Source: Tautonia marina (GTDB lineage Bacteria; Planctomycetota; Planctomycetia; Isosphaerales; Isosphaeraceae). Taken from it: a stretch of DNA of 64,000 nt. Within the stretch, counting starts at the first letter, position 1, and every line of letters begins with the position of its first letter. The stretch lies in NCBI RefSeq assembly GCF_009177065.1, contig NZ_WEZF01000025.1, positions 46,372 to 110,371 of the forward strand, written 5' to 3'. Positions 1 through 8,301 of this stretch are shown piece by piece. Both the position numbers and the translations under genes were made by a program. The notes under the pieces are model-generated. The model was not told where the DNA came from, did no database searches, and saw only the letters and a program-made list of their open reading frames with translations.

Positions 1-145
1 ATTCGAGGAACGGCCGGACCTCCGCGGCGAAGCGGGCATCGACCGTGTTGGGCTGCGAGACCGGCACCTCGTCGGGAGACTCCTGGCGGGTGAGGGCCAG
101 CAAGGGGCTCATGCCCGCGATCATCAGCAGGATCGTCCGCAACAC
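1..145 (-). CDS. Secreted cytochrome-type protein, N-terminal fragment (PSCyt1/DUF1592-like)
   Basis: The gene runs off the left edge, so only the first 48 codons are visible. I start it at the GTG whose first base is 145, because GGAGGGG lies 6-12 bases upstream and an in-frame stop lies just beyond (187-185). The peptide opens with a hydrophobic signal-like stretch (LRTILLMIAGMSPLLAL). It ends in FAAEVRPFLE, the wording that normally precedes the first CxxCH haem motif in planctomycete PSCyt1 and DUF1592 proteins. By analogy with the cassettes further right it is probably exported and binds c-type haem. The haem motif itself is outside the window, so the subfamily is open. Confidence 0.6.
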   Translation of the reverse strand, partial: MLRTILLMIAGMSPLLALTRQESPDEVPVSQPNTVDARFAAEVRPFLE

Positions 146-197
146 GCGATGCCCCTCCGCTTCCGTCGTCCGTCCGCGCAAAATTCAACAAAGGATT

Positions 198-226
198 ACA
201 CTAGCCGGTCGAGACGGATGGGGCAA
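198..226 (-). promoter_or_regulatory. Candidate sigma70-type promoter for the left-edge gene
   Basis: On the minus strand TTGCCC (226-221) and TAGTGT (203-198) are separated by 17 bases. This would start a transcript about 45 bases before the GTG at 145. The hexamers match only partly and no experiment supports it. Confidence 0.35.
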
Positions 227-624
227 TCGCTTTGGGCGTTCGACCCGGCGGGGGTGGAGCTGCCGACGCGCCGAATCCCGACTTGGAGCCCCTCGACAAC
301 TGCTCGGGAACGGTTCGGATCGCGCCGAGAGACCCCGGACGAGCTCCGACCTGAGCCATTGACAGGTGCCCACGGGAGGCAATCGACGAGGGCACGGATC
401 GGCGAAAGTCGTGAATTGGATTCGGCTTGCGAGGGAATTGGCTCGGACACGCGCACGGGGCAAGACCATCTCGACCAGCCCGACTCACGAACGAGATTTC
501 GCGGAATTCTCCGGAACGACTGAATCAACCTCAGGAATTTGTCCGATTTTCAAGGTTGAACCATTCGACCGGATCGACTGGCGTCGGTCGCATCTGCCGG
601 GTGGATCGGATCGTGAGGAACGTG
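227..624. other. Intergenic region between divergent genes
   Basis: About 400 bases upstream of the tolC-like gene. I see no convincing gene, RNA or repeat. The reading frames open here lack ribosome sites and protein-like composition. It probably holds the promoter of the tolC-like gene, but I could not pick clear hexamers. Confidence 0.4.
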
Positions 625-2214
625 ATGAAACTCGGTCTGATCCATGTGCAAATGAGCGGAATCGTTGTCGCGGTTGTGCTGCTGGTGGGGAGCGAGGCCC
701 CAGCACAAGGGGGCGAGCGTTCCATTCCGTCGGTCACGCCGGGTGATCCCTCATCGTCGGCCCTGGGAGATGCACCGGGGGCGACCGGGACGGTGGATCT
801 GGGGGGCTCGGGGGGAATCGAGCAGGTGATTCCGGCTGGTCCAGGGCCGAGCTACCCTCGGGTGCCGCGAGGGATCACCCAGCCTCCGGAACCATTCGGG
901 CCGCAGGAAGGGTTGGGAATTGAGTCGATCTCGCCCCTGACCGAGTCGTCCTTGCCGATCGGTGGTCGGCTTGGCACCGTTCCACTCGAGGATCTGGAAG
1001 GCCCGCCCAACGGCCTGACGATTGACCAGGCGATTGATCGGCTTCTGGGGCTGAACCTTGAGCTGCGGTCTCAGGCGATGGAGATTTCCAAGGCTCGGGC
1101 CGATGTGCTCACGGCCGGATTGCGTGGAAATCCGTTGATCTATACCGACGCCTCGCAGGTGCCCTACGGAGATTTCGAGGGGAGCGCGGGGGGGCCGACC
1201 CAGTACGACCTGAACATCACCTTGCCGATCGATCTGAACGGTAAACGGAAGCGTCGGATCGAGGTCGCCGTTCGGGCTCAGGAAGTGACCGAGGCGCTGT
1301 ACCAGGATTCCATCCGGTTGCAGATCGACAACCTTTATACCGCCTGGATCGACGTGCTGGCGGCGCAGGCGACGATTCAATTTCTCAAGGCGGGGATGGA
1401 AAGTCTGGAATCGCAGAAGCGGATCATCGAGCAACGGGTCCGCGAAGGGACCATGAGCCGAACCGAATTCAACAATCTGGAAATTCTCATCGACTCGACC
1501 GACCTGACGCTTCTGGAAGCCGTCGAAACCTACGAAGACGCCAAGCGGACCCTCGCGGCATTGCTGCTGATTCCGCTCAATGAGGCCGAGACGTTTCCGA
1601 TTCGGGGAACGCTGCGAGGGCTCGACCTGCCGTCTCCGCCCATTGAGTTCCTGATCGAGCAAGCCAGGGCGATTCGCCCCGATCTTGCCGCGTTTCGCCT
1701 CGGAGTTCACCGGGCTCAGTCCGAGGTTCGCCTGGCTCGGGCCAATCGGATCGACGATGTCTTCTTGCTTTATCAACCGTTCACGGCTCAGGAGGCGTTG
1801 ATGCCGGGCGAACGGGTTGCGACCTCCTGGGCGATGGGGGTGACGATTCCCGTGCCCATCTTCAACCGCAACCAGGGGAACATCGCTCGGGCGCAGCATA
1901 CGGTCGTGCAGACGCAGACCCAGTTGGAGAACCTGGAGCGCCAGATCATTCTCGAAGTCCAGCGGGCGGAGGCTGCCTATTCGGTGACCCTCGCCACGAT
2001 CAAGCGGCTTCAGGAGGAGACGTTGCCGGCGGCTCGGGAAAACCTCGAACTGAGCCTCGCCCAACGCGGCCCGGAGGAACCCGACTCCATTTCCCGGATT
2101 GAGGCGCAACGGGCCTTTGGTGAGATCGCACGTCAGTACCTCGATGCCCTGGTCCGTCATCGCCGGTCGATGTTCCGCCTGAATACGGCTGTCGGAACCC
2201 GAGTTTTTCCCTGA
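625..2214 (+). CDS. TolC-family outer-membrane efflux protein
   Basis: A 529-residue protein of the TolC/CzcC/OEP type, which normally forms the outer-membrane channel of tripartite efflux pumps. The first 30 residues are a signal peptide with a hydrophobic core (SGIVVAVVLLVG) and an AQG cleavage region. A Pro/Gly/Ser-rich linker follows to about residue 125. Two long helical OEP repeats come next, beginning at LTIDQAIDRLL, with the usual NPLIYTDASQ and QYDLNITLPI stretches. The ATG at 625 was chosen because the signal peptide starts there and GAGGAA lies just upstream. The frame stays open further left without signal-like sequence. No inner-membrane pump or periplasmic adaptor gene is adjacent, so its partners are encoded elsewhere or unknown. 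Confidence 0.85.
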   Translation: MKLGLIHVQMSGIVVAVVLLVGSEAPAQGGERSIPSVTPGDPSSSALGDAPGATGTVDLGGSGGIEQVIPAGPGPSYPRVPRGITQPPEPFGPQEGLGIESISPLTESSLPIGGRLGTVPLEDLEGPPNGLTIDQAIDRLLGLNLELRSQAMEISKARADVLTAGLRGNPLIYTDASQVPYGDFEGSAGGPTQYDLNITLPIDLNGKRKRRIEVAVRAQEVTEALYQDSIRLQIDNLYTAWIDVLAAQATIQFLKAGMESLESQKRIIEQRVREGTMSRTEFNNLEILIDSTDLTLLEAVETYEDAKRTLAALLLIPLNEAETFPIRGTLRGLDLPSPPIEFLIEQARAIRPDLAAFRLGVHRAQSEVRLARANRIDDVFLLYQPFTAQEALMPGERVATSWAMGVTIPVPIFNRNQGNIARAQHTVVQTQTQLENLERQIILEVQRAEAAYSVTLATIKRLQEETLPAARENLELSLAQRGPEEPDSISRIEAQRAFGEIARQYLDALVRHRRSMFRLNTAVGTRVFP

Positions 2215-2290
2215 TTCGAGTCGAAGGCGCATCGGGCCTGGAATCGCCGGTGGTCCTCGGGTAGGCTGTCGGCCGAAGGCTGACGGCACG

Positions 2291-3739
2291 ATGCTGTCCG
2301 ACGAACGCCCGGGGGTGACCTCGGCTCGGTCGGCGATCGCCCGCCCCCTTCTCGAACCGGCCGAGACCATGCCCCGTCTTCGCTTCCTCGATCGCGATCG
2401 CACGGTTGCCCCTGCGGGATACAACCGCTGGCTCATTCCGCCGGCCGCGCTGGCGGTGCATCTTTGCATTGGTCAGGTGTACGGATTTAGTGTCTTTAAT
2501 GAGCCCTTGACCCGCGTTCTCGGGATCGATGAGCCGATTCCGGGGAAGGACTGGACGATCCCGCAGGTCGGCTGGGCCTACTCGATTGCGCTGGTGATGC
2601 TCGGGCTGTCGGCGGCCGTCCTCGGCCGATGGGTCGAACGGGCAGGACCGCGGAAGACCATGTTTGCCGCGGCGTGCTGCTTTTGTGGCGGTCTGTGGCT
2701 CTCAGGATTGGCGGTGGAGTGGCACAGCCTCGGGTTGCTTTACCTTGGGTATGGGGTGATCGGCGGGTTCGGGCTTGGCCTCGGCTACATCGCGCCGGTT
2801 TCGACGCTGGTTCGCTGGTTCCCCGACCGTCCCGGCATGGCGACGGGCCTGGCGATCATGGGCTTCGGCGGGGGAGCGTTGATCGGTGCTCCGCTTGGGG
2901 TCAAGTTGATGGGAACCTTTGCGTCGGAGACCTCGGTGGGGGTCAGGGAAGCGTTCCTGGTGATGGGAACGGTCTACTTTGCCTACATGATCTTCGGCGC
3001 CGCGACCGTCAGAGTTCCCGCGCCGGACTGGCAACCGAAGGGGTATGATCCGGCAATCCGACGCAAGAGCATGATGGCTCGCTCGGACATTCCCGTGGAT
3101 CTTGCCTGGCGGACCCGGCCGTTCTGGCTGCTCTGGCTGGTGCTCTGCCTGAACGTGACGGCGGGCATTGGGATTCTCGGGCAGGCGTCGTTGATGTGCC
3201 AGGATATGTTTGCGGTGAGCGCGGCCGTCGGCGGAGGATTCGCGGGCCTGTTGAGCCTAGCCAACATGGGGGGCCGGCTGGCGTGGTCGTCACTCTCTGA
3301 CCTGACCGGGCGCAAGGCGGTATACGGGGTCTACTTCCTGCTCGGAGCCGTGCTTTACACCCTCATACCCTTGAGTCAGAAGACCGGGAGCGTGGCGCTG
3401 TTCGTGGGCCTGACCGCCCTGATCATCTCCATGTATGGGGGTGGCTTTGCGACCATCCCGGCCTATCTGCGTGATCTGTTCGGGACGCTGCACCTGGGGG
3501 CGATTCATGGGAGGTTGATCACCGCCTGGTCGGTGGCCGCTGTTCTGGGACCGCAGTTGGTCAATTACATCTCGACGTATCGGATCGCGCAGGGTGTCCC
3601 GAGGGCCGAAGCGTACAATCTGACGATGTACCTGATGGCCGGACTCTTGGTGATCGGGCTGGTTTGCAACCTGCTTGTTCGACCGGTCGAACGACGATTC
3701 GCGGGGCACTCGCTCGACTCATCCGCGGACGAGGCCTGA
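2291..3739 (+). CDS. OFA-family MFS transporter (oxalate/formate antiporter-like)
   Basis: Up to 482 residues with about 12 membrane helices. The first helix contains LCIGQVYGFSVFNEPL, typical of the OFA (oxalate:formate antiporter) branch of the major facilitator superfamily. A conserved loop, LGRWVERAGPRKTMFAA, sits between helices 2 and 3. LSDLTGRKAVY marks the same loop in the second half. The family moves small carboxylates, but the substrate cannot be read from sequence. Two starts are possible: 2291, or the in-frame ATG at 2369 nearer the conserved part (456 residues). Neither has a strong ribosome site. The next gene, 37 bases downstream, encodes a one-helix protein that commonly accompanies these transporters. 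Confidence 0.85.
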   Translation: MLSDERPGVTSARSAIARPLLEPAETMPRLRFLDRDRTVAPAGYNRWLIPPAALAVHLCIGQVYGFSVFNEPLTRVLGIDEPIPGKDWTIPQVGWAYSIALVMLGLSAAVLGRWVERAGPRKTMFAAACCFCGGLWLSGLAVEWHSLGLLYLGYGVIGGFGLGLGYIAPVSTLVRWFPDRPGMATGLAIMGFGGGALIGAPLGVKLMGTFASETSVGVREAFLVMGTVYFAYMIFGAATVRVPAPDWQPKGYDPAIRRKSMMARSDIPVDLAWRTRPFWLLWLVLCLNVTAGIGILGQASLMCQDMFAVSAAVGGGFAGLLSLANMGGRLAWSSLSDLTGRKAVYGVYFLLGAVLYTLIPLSQKTGSVALFVGLTALIISMYGGGFATIPAYLRDLFGTLHLGAIHGRLITAWSVAAVLGPQLVNYISTYRIAQGVPRAEAYNLTMYLMAGLLVIGLVCNLLVRPVERRFAGHSLDSSADEA

Positions 3740-3776
3740 ACCGGAATCGGAAGCCTTTTGCCTTGGAGGCGGATCA

Positions 3777-3935
3777 ATGACCAGCACTGAGTCCGGTGGC
3801 TCGCTGATCAGACTTGTCGTCTACTGGACCCTCGTGCTGATCCCGCTGGGCTGGGGAATCTCGCGGAGCGTTGTCACGTCGCTGCCACTGTTCTCCGCGA
3901 CGGAGTCCCCGGTTTTTTCACCCAGCGAGGAATGA
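3777..3935 (+). CDS. MFS transporter small subunit-like one-helix protein
   Basis: A 52-residue protein with GGAGG seven bases before its ATG. It has a short polar N-terminus, one membrane helix (LVVYWTLVLIPLGWGI), then SRSVVTSLPLF and an acidic tail. From memory, short proteins of the pattern (L/V)xWxxVxIPLxWGVxxTxxxxxxLF are found next to OFA-type MFS transporters in many bacteria and are annotated as an MFS small subunit. Both the sequence and the location fit. Its function is unproven; a stabilising or assembly role is a guess. It converges with the acetyl-CoA synthetase gene, 37 bases away. Confidence 0.75.
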   Translation: MTSTESGGSLIRLVVYWTLVLIPLGWGISRSVVTSLPLFSATESPVFSPSEE

Positions 3936-3972
3936 CCGGGGTGGTGCTCCGAACGCCGCCCGTCGGCTCGGT

Positions 3973-6108
3973 TCACAAAGAGCCCGAGGCGGCGACCCGG
4001 ATTCGGGCGTCGACCACGACGCAGGACCCATCGGGGTGAATCCGGATCGGATTCAGATCGACCTCCGCAATCTCCGGGATCACCGTCACGAGGGCAGAGA
4101 GGCGCATCAGGATGCTCTGCAGGGTCTTTATTGCATCCGATCGGCCGGCGGTTCGGTCCAGCATGACGGCGAGGGGGCCGGACCGGACAAGATCCTCGGC
4201 ATCCCGATCCGTCAACGGGTGAAGGCGGAACGCGAGGAGGTTGAGAGCCTCGACCGCAGAGCCACCCAGGCCCAGGCCGATCGCGTGGCCGAACTGCGGG
4301 TCTCGGGCCACGCCGACCAGGACCTCGATCCCCTCGTCCACCATTTCCTGAACGAAGGCGCCCCGGGCGTCGGCCGCAGCGGCGGTCACGCGGGCGAAGG
4401 CGTGGCGCACGGCATCGGCGCCGAGGAGACCAAGGGCGATCCCGCCGGCGGCCCGCTTGTGGACCACGGTTGGCGCGTCAACCTTCAGCGCGACCGGCCC
4501 GTTGATCCGGTCGGCCGCCTCGACAGCGGCTTCGGCCGATGCCACGACCTCCCAGCGGGGCACGGGCATTCGGCATGTCGAGAGGATCGACTGGGTGTCC
4601 CTCGGGACAAGCCACGTCCCGGAATCGTCTCCACCCACACGTGCCGCATCGATGATGCGACGAAGTGCCGACCGATCGAGCCCGAGATCCTCGGGAACCG
4701 CACCCGGGCCGCCCGATCGACACCATTCGCCGTAGCGGACGACCCGAGCCAGCGCCCGAACCGCCCGACCCGGATCGGAGAGCAAGGGAATGCGGCAGCC
4801 CTCGACGCGATCGGGCAGGGGAGAGTCGATGAGCGGCAAGACGGCCAGCAGCGGGGGGTGATCAGGCGTGGCGGCGGCAACTTCGTCGATTGCCCGGACG
4901 ATCGGCAGCGAGTCGCCGGGCCTGAGCGGCACGAACGACGCAATCACGGTATCCGCCTCGCCCGATTCGAGGAGCAGTCGGAGGCACCCGGCGAAGAGGA
5001 CCGGATCGGTCGAGCCGATCAGATCAACCGGGTTCGCCACCTGGGACTCGGGTCGAACCAAGGTTCTGAGCCGGCCTTGCAAGCTCGGGGAAAACGTTGG
5101 CAAGAGCAGGCCGCCGGCTTCCAGGGCATCGGCACAGAGCACGGCCGGCCCGCCGGCGTTGGTCAGTACTGCAACGCGGTGTCCCTCGGGAATCGGCTGA
5201 GACGCGAGCAGCGCAGCGATGTCGATGAGCTCATCCAGATCGTCAACCCGGATCGTCCCAGCCTGCCGGAGCAAGCCGTCGGCCAGGGCATCGGGGCTGG
5301 CCAGCGCTGCCGTATGGCCGCCGGCGGCCCGAGAACCGGCCTCGGTACGACCGGCCTTGAGGACCACGACCGGTTTCCGAGACGCGACCTCCCGGGCGAT
5401 CCGGAGGAAGTTCCGGGGTTCCTGGAATGATTCGAGGTAGAGCAGCACGAGCTCGGTTCGGAGGTCATCGCGCCACCAGGCCAAGAGGTCATTCTCGCCC
5501 ACGTCGGCCTTGTTGCCGATGGCGACCATCGCCGAAAGGCCGACCCCGGCTCGTCGGAGTCGCTCGGGGATGACCACCCCGAACGCGCCGCTCTGCGCCC
5601 CGAGCCCCGCGTTACCGGGAATCATTGGGAAGTCGGCAAACGTGCCATTCATCGGCGCACGCGGATCGGTGCCGGCGATCCCCACGCAGTTCGGTCCGAT
5701 CAGGCGAGCGCCGGACGATCGGATCAAGGCCGCCAGCTCTCCCTGGCGGGTCTTTCCCTCGCGGCCGACCTCGGAAAACCCCGCGGTGATCATCACGATC
5801 CCGCGCACACCGGCCCGAAGACATGCGGTCACCGCCTCCAGCGCCACGGCCGCCGGCACGGCGACGAAGGCCAGGTCGGCCGGCTCGGGCAGGTCGTCGA
5901 TCGAGGCATACGCTGGGACCGAAGCGATGATCCCGGCCCGGGGGTTGATCGGGTAGACCGGTCCCGGGAAGGTCGCCAGCAAGTTCCGCACAAGGCGGCC
6001 GCTCATCGAGTCAGGATCGCGGCCCGCCCCGACGACCGCGATCGACCGAGGACGGAAGAAGACATCGAGGGTCTCGGGGTCTGGGGAGTCGTCGGGCGAC
6101 ATGGCCAT
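3973..6108 (-). CDS. ADP-forming acetyl-CoA synthetase (acetate--CoA ligase), fused alpha-beta
   Basis: A 711-residue single-chain NDP-forming acyl-CoA synthetase. Order of parts: CoA-binding Rossmann domain (about residues 12-110, RSIAVVGAGRDPDS), succinyl-CoA-ligase-like domains (about 150-450), and a C-terminal ATP-grasp domain (about 490-705, GPVALKVDAPTVVHK and FVQEMVDEGIEVLVGV). His265 in AAGGHTAALAS matches the phosphorylated histidine of the family. The reaction is acetyl-CoA + ADP + Pi to acetate + CoA + ATP. AGGAGG lies 8 bases before the ATG. It is the last gene of the PFOR operon, 80 bases after the dehydrogenase. Pyruvate oxidation by PFOR followed by this enzyme yields ATP without oxygen. 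Other acyl-CoAs may be accepted. Confidence 0.88.
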   Translation of the reverse strand: MAMSPDDSPDPETLDVFFRPRSIAVVGAGRDPDSMSGRLVRNLLATFPGPVYPINPRAGIIASVPAYASIDDLPEPADLAFVAVPAAVALEAVTACLRAGVRGIVMITAGFSEVGREGKTRQGELAALIRSSGARLIGPNCVGIAGTDPRAPMNGTFADFPMIPGNAGLGAQSGAFGVVIPERLRRAGVGLSAMVAIGNKADVGENDLLAWWRDDLRTELVLLYLESFQEPRNFLRIAREVASRKPVVVLKAGRTEAGSRAAGGHTAALASPDALADGLLRQAGTIRVDDLDELIDIAALLASQPIPEGHRVAVLTNAGGPAVLCADALEAGGLLLPTFSPSLQGRLRTLVRPESQVANPVDLIGSTDPVLFAGCLRLLLESGEADTVIASFVPLRPGDSLPIVRAIDEVAAATPDHPPLLAVLPLIDSPLPDRVEGCRIPLLSDPGRAVRALARVVRYGEWCRSGGPGAVPEDLGLDRSALRRIIDAARVGGDDSGTWLVPRDTQSILSTCRMPVPRWEVVASAEAAVEAADRINGPVALKVDAPTVVHKRAAGGIALGLLGADAVRHAFARVTAAAADARGAFVQEMVDEGIEVLVGVARDPQFGHAIGLGLGGSAVEALNLLAFRLHPLTDRDAEDLVRSGPLAVMLDRTAGRSDAIKTLQSILMRLSALVTVIPEIAEVDLNPIRIHPDGSCVVVDARIRVAASGSL

Positions 6109-6188
6109 CTCCTCTCCCTCCTGGGACGGTCAGGCGGGTCGATGGGACCGGGCGGCCCGGACGCCCGACCACTCCCCCTTCGATTCCG

Positions 6189-7295
6189 CTAGCAAGGCAT
6201 CCGGTAAGACATCGCTTCCCGGACGCGATCGGTGGCCAGGGCGACCGCAGCGCGACGGGGCTCGATCCGCTCGTCCCGAGCGCGCTGGAGGACCTCCCGG
6301 GTGTTCCGGCTGATCTGATTGGCGATCCGGCGCAGGGCGTCGGCCTCGGTCCCGCCGTGGTACTCGACAGAGGCGCAGATCACACCACCGGCGTTGGCGA
6401 TGAAGTCCGGCACGTTGACAATCCCGCGCTCGTGCAAGATCGCTTCGGCCTCGGGAGTGGCGGGGATGTTCGCCCCCTGAAGGACGAGCCTGGCCTTGAT
6501 CGCTCCGGCGTTGTCGGCCCGGATGCAGTCGGGCCGGGCGGCGGGAATCAGGATGTCGCAGTCGACCAGGAAAAGCTCGGCCTGGGAGAGGCGACGGCCC
6601 CCCTCGAAGGCGGCGACGGTCCCGGCCTTGCGCTTGGTTTCCGCAAGCCGATCGAGATCCAGCCCCTCCGAGCAAGATACGGCACCGCCCCGATCGCTGG
6701 CCGCCACCAGAATAACACCGAGTTCGGCCAGAAACCGCGCGGCATGGCGGCCGACGTTTCCCAGCCCCTCGACGGCCAGCCGAGCCCCCTTCAGGTGGAT
6801 GCCGGCGAACTCGGCGGCCACCTCGGCAGAGCGGGCCAGGCCGAAGCCGGTGGCGCCAATCTCGTCGAGCGGAATGCCACCGAGAACCCTGGGCAAGCCG
6901 ACAGCCCGTCCGGTTTCTGAGCGGACGATCGCCATGCTTCGCTCGTTGGTCCCCATGTCGGGGCCTGGGATATACTCGGCCAGATCCCGGATGGCACGGG
7001 CAAAGGCGAGGACGAGGCGAGAGGCGTCGGCCGTCTTCGGATCGGCCTGGATCCCGGCCTTGCCGCCACCGTGCGGCAACCCCGCCGCGGCGTTCTTCAA
7101 GGTCATAGCCCGCGCCAGGCGAGCGACCTCGTCGGTCGAGACATCGGCAGCCATCCGAACGCCACCGATCGCCGGACCCGCCGCGACGTTATCGACAACC
7201 ACGACCCCCTTCATCCCGGACCCGGGATCGTACAGGTGGACAACCTTCGATGGACCCAGCTCGTCGAACACGGCAAACTCGGGGAAAGCAGCCAC
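6189..7295 (-). CDS. Glu/Leu/Phe/Val dehydrogenase family protein
   Basis: A 368-residue amino-acid dehydrogenase of the ELFV family (oxidative deamination with NAD(P)+). The dimerisation domain carries the substrate-lysine signature KNAAAGLPHGGGKAGI and PDMGTNERSM. The NAD-binding domain contains VEGLGNVGRHAARFLAELG. I start at the GTG at 7295: AAGGGGGG lies just upstream and the conserved part (AAFPEFAVFDELG) follows at once. The frame continues further upstream into the porB gene but that sequence is not protein-like. The length is nearer to leucine/valine dehydrogenases than to hexameric glutamate dehydrogenases (about 410-450), so the substrate is uncertain. It lies 76 bases after porB and 80 before the acetyl-CoA synthetase gene, suggesting amino-acid carbon feeds the same pathway. 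Confidence 0.85.
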   Translation of the reverse strand: MAAFPEFAVFDELGPSKVVHLYDPGSGMKGVVVVDNVAAGPAIGGVRMAADVSTDEVARLARAMTLKNAAAGLPHGGGKAGIQADPKTADASRLVLAFARAIRDLAEYIPGPDMGTNERSMAIVRSETGRAVGLPRVLGGIPLDEIGATGFGLARSAEVAAEFAGIHLKGARLAVEGLGNVGRHAARFLAELGVILVAASDRGGAVSCSEGLDLDRLAETKRKAGTVAAFEGGRRLSQAELFLVDCDILIPAARPDCIRADNAGAIKARLVLQGANIPATPEAEAILHERGIVNVPDFIANAGGVICASVEYHGGTEADALRRIANQISRNTREVLQRARDERIEPRRAAVALATDRVREAMSYRMPC

Positions 7296-7371
7296 GTCGG
7301 CCCCCCTTTCTTGTCGAGGCCAGAGGCGGTCGGCCCGGCCGGGTTCCGACCCGACCGGCCCACCGTTCGAA

Positions 7372-8301
7372 TCAAGGTCGTTCGGACGCGATGGTGGCGT
7401 CCCAGTAACGGTCGACGGCCTCCTGAATCGCAGCGATCGCCTCGGGCCGGCGCTCGGGTTGGAACAGGTGGCGGTAGCGGCGCTGGGGCTCAAGGTACGC
7501 CTCGACCGGCCGGCGGCGCTCGGGGATGAAGGTATGGCGGATCGAGCCCTCGACCGCCTCTTTCAGAGGCCAGATGCCGGTTTCGACCGCCAGCTTCGCC
7601 AGGTCGTCGCCCATCGCGGGCTCGAAGCCCCAGCCTGGTGGGCAGGTCGCCAGCGCGACGAAGAGCTTCGCGCCTCGCAGGGGCCGAGCCCGCTCGACCT
7701 TCTCGGCCAGGTCAACGGCGTCGTGGGCCGAGATCGTCGCGACATATGGCGGCCGGTGCGACCGCCAGATCTCGAAGATGTCCTTCTTCACCCACGGCGT
7801 TCCCAACGGGGAGGTCGCCGTGTGGGAGTTGAGCGGCGAGGCCGACGAGGCCTGGAAGCCGGTGTTGCCATAGGCTTCGTTGTCGTAGCAGAGGTACCAG
7901 AAGTCGAGCCCGCGGTGGATTGCCCCAGAGGTCGACGACAGGCCCATGTCGAGCGTGGAACCGTCGCCGGCCAGAACCAGGACATTCAGGTTCTCGTCCT
8001 TCGGAAGCCGGCCCGACTCCATGAGAATGTCAAGCGCGTCGCGGAGCCCCTGAGCCCCGGCCGAAGGGCTGGCCATGGTCGTGTACAGCCACGATGACCG
8101 GAGCGGGGTGAACGGGTAGGTCGCCATCAAGGTCATGCAGCCGGCCGCGTTGACGACCACGGCGTTGCCGCCGAGAACTTTGTGGAAGAGCCGGAGCGTG
8201 GTCAGGGCGCCGCAGCCGGCGCAGAGCGGCGAACCGGGGGCGATGATCTCGTCGGCCGGCAGATCCTTCACACTGCGATAGTGCTCGCGGGCGACCTTCA
8301 T
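7372..8301 (-). CDS. porB: Pyruvate:ferredoxin oxidoreductase, beta subunit
   Basis: A 309-residue thiamine-diphosphate subunit of a 2-oxoacid:ferredoxin oxidoreductase. LCAGCGAL near residue 27 supplies two cysteines of the beta-subunit FeS cluster. The ThDP/Mg motif is GDGSTLDMGLSS with NEAYGNTG further on. AAGCMTLMATYPFTPL is characteristic of pyruvate rather than 2-oxoglutarate enzymes. A C-terminal domain has the usual PRVEAYLEPQ-like form. The start ATG overlaps the end of porA by four bases, a sign of coupled translation. Together with porA and porGD it makes an archaeal-style multi-subunit PFOR converting pyruvate + CoA to acetyl-CoA, CO2 and reduced ferredoxin in the cytoplasm. The substrate is inferred, since other 2-oxoacids remain possible. 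Confidence 0.9.
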   Translation of the reverse strand: MKVAREHYRSVKDLPADEIIAPGSPLCAGCGALTTLRLFHKVLGGNAVVVNAAGCMTLMATYPFTPLRSSWLYTTMASPSAGAQGLRDALDILMESGRLPKDENLNVLVLAGDGSTLDMGLSSTSGAIHRGLDFWYLCYDNEAYGNTGFQASSASPLNSHTATSPLGTPWVKKDIFEIWRSHRPPYVATISAHDAVDLAEKVERARPLRGAKLFVALATCPPGWGFEPAMGDDLAKLAVETGIWPLKEAVEGSIRHTFIPERRRPVEAYLEPQRRYRHLFQPERRPEAIAAIQEAVDRYWDATIASERP

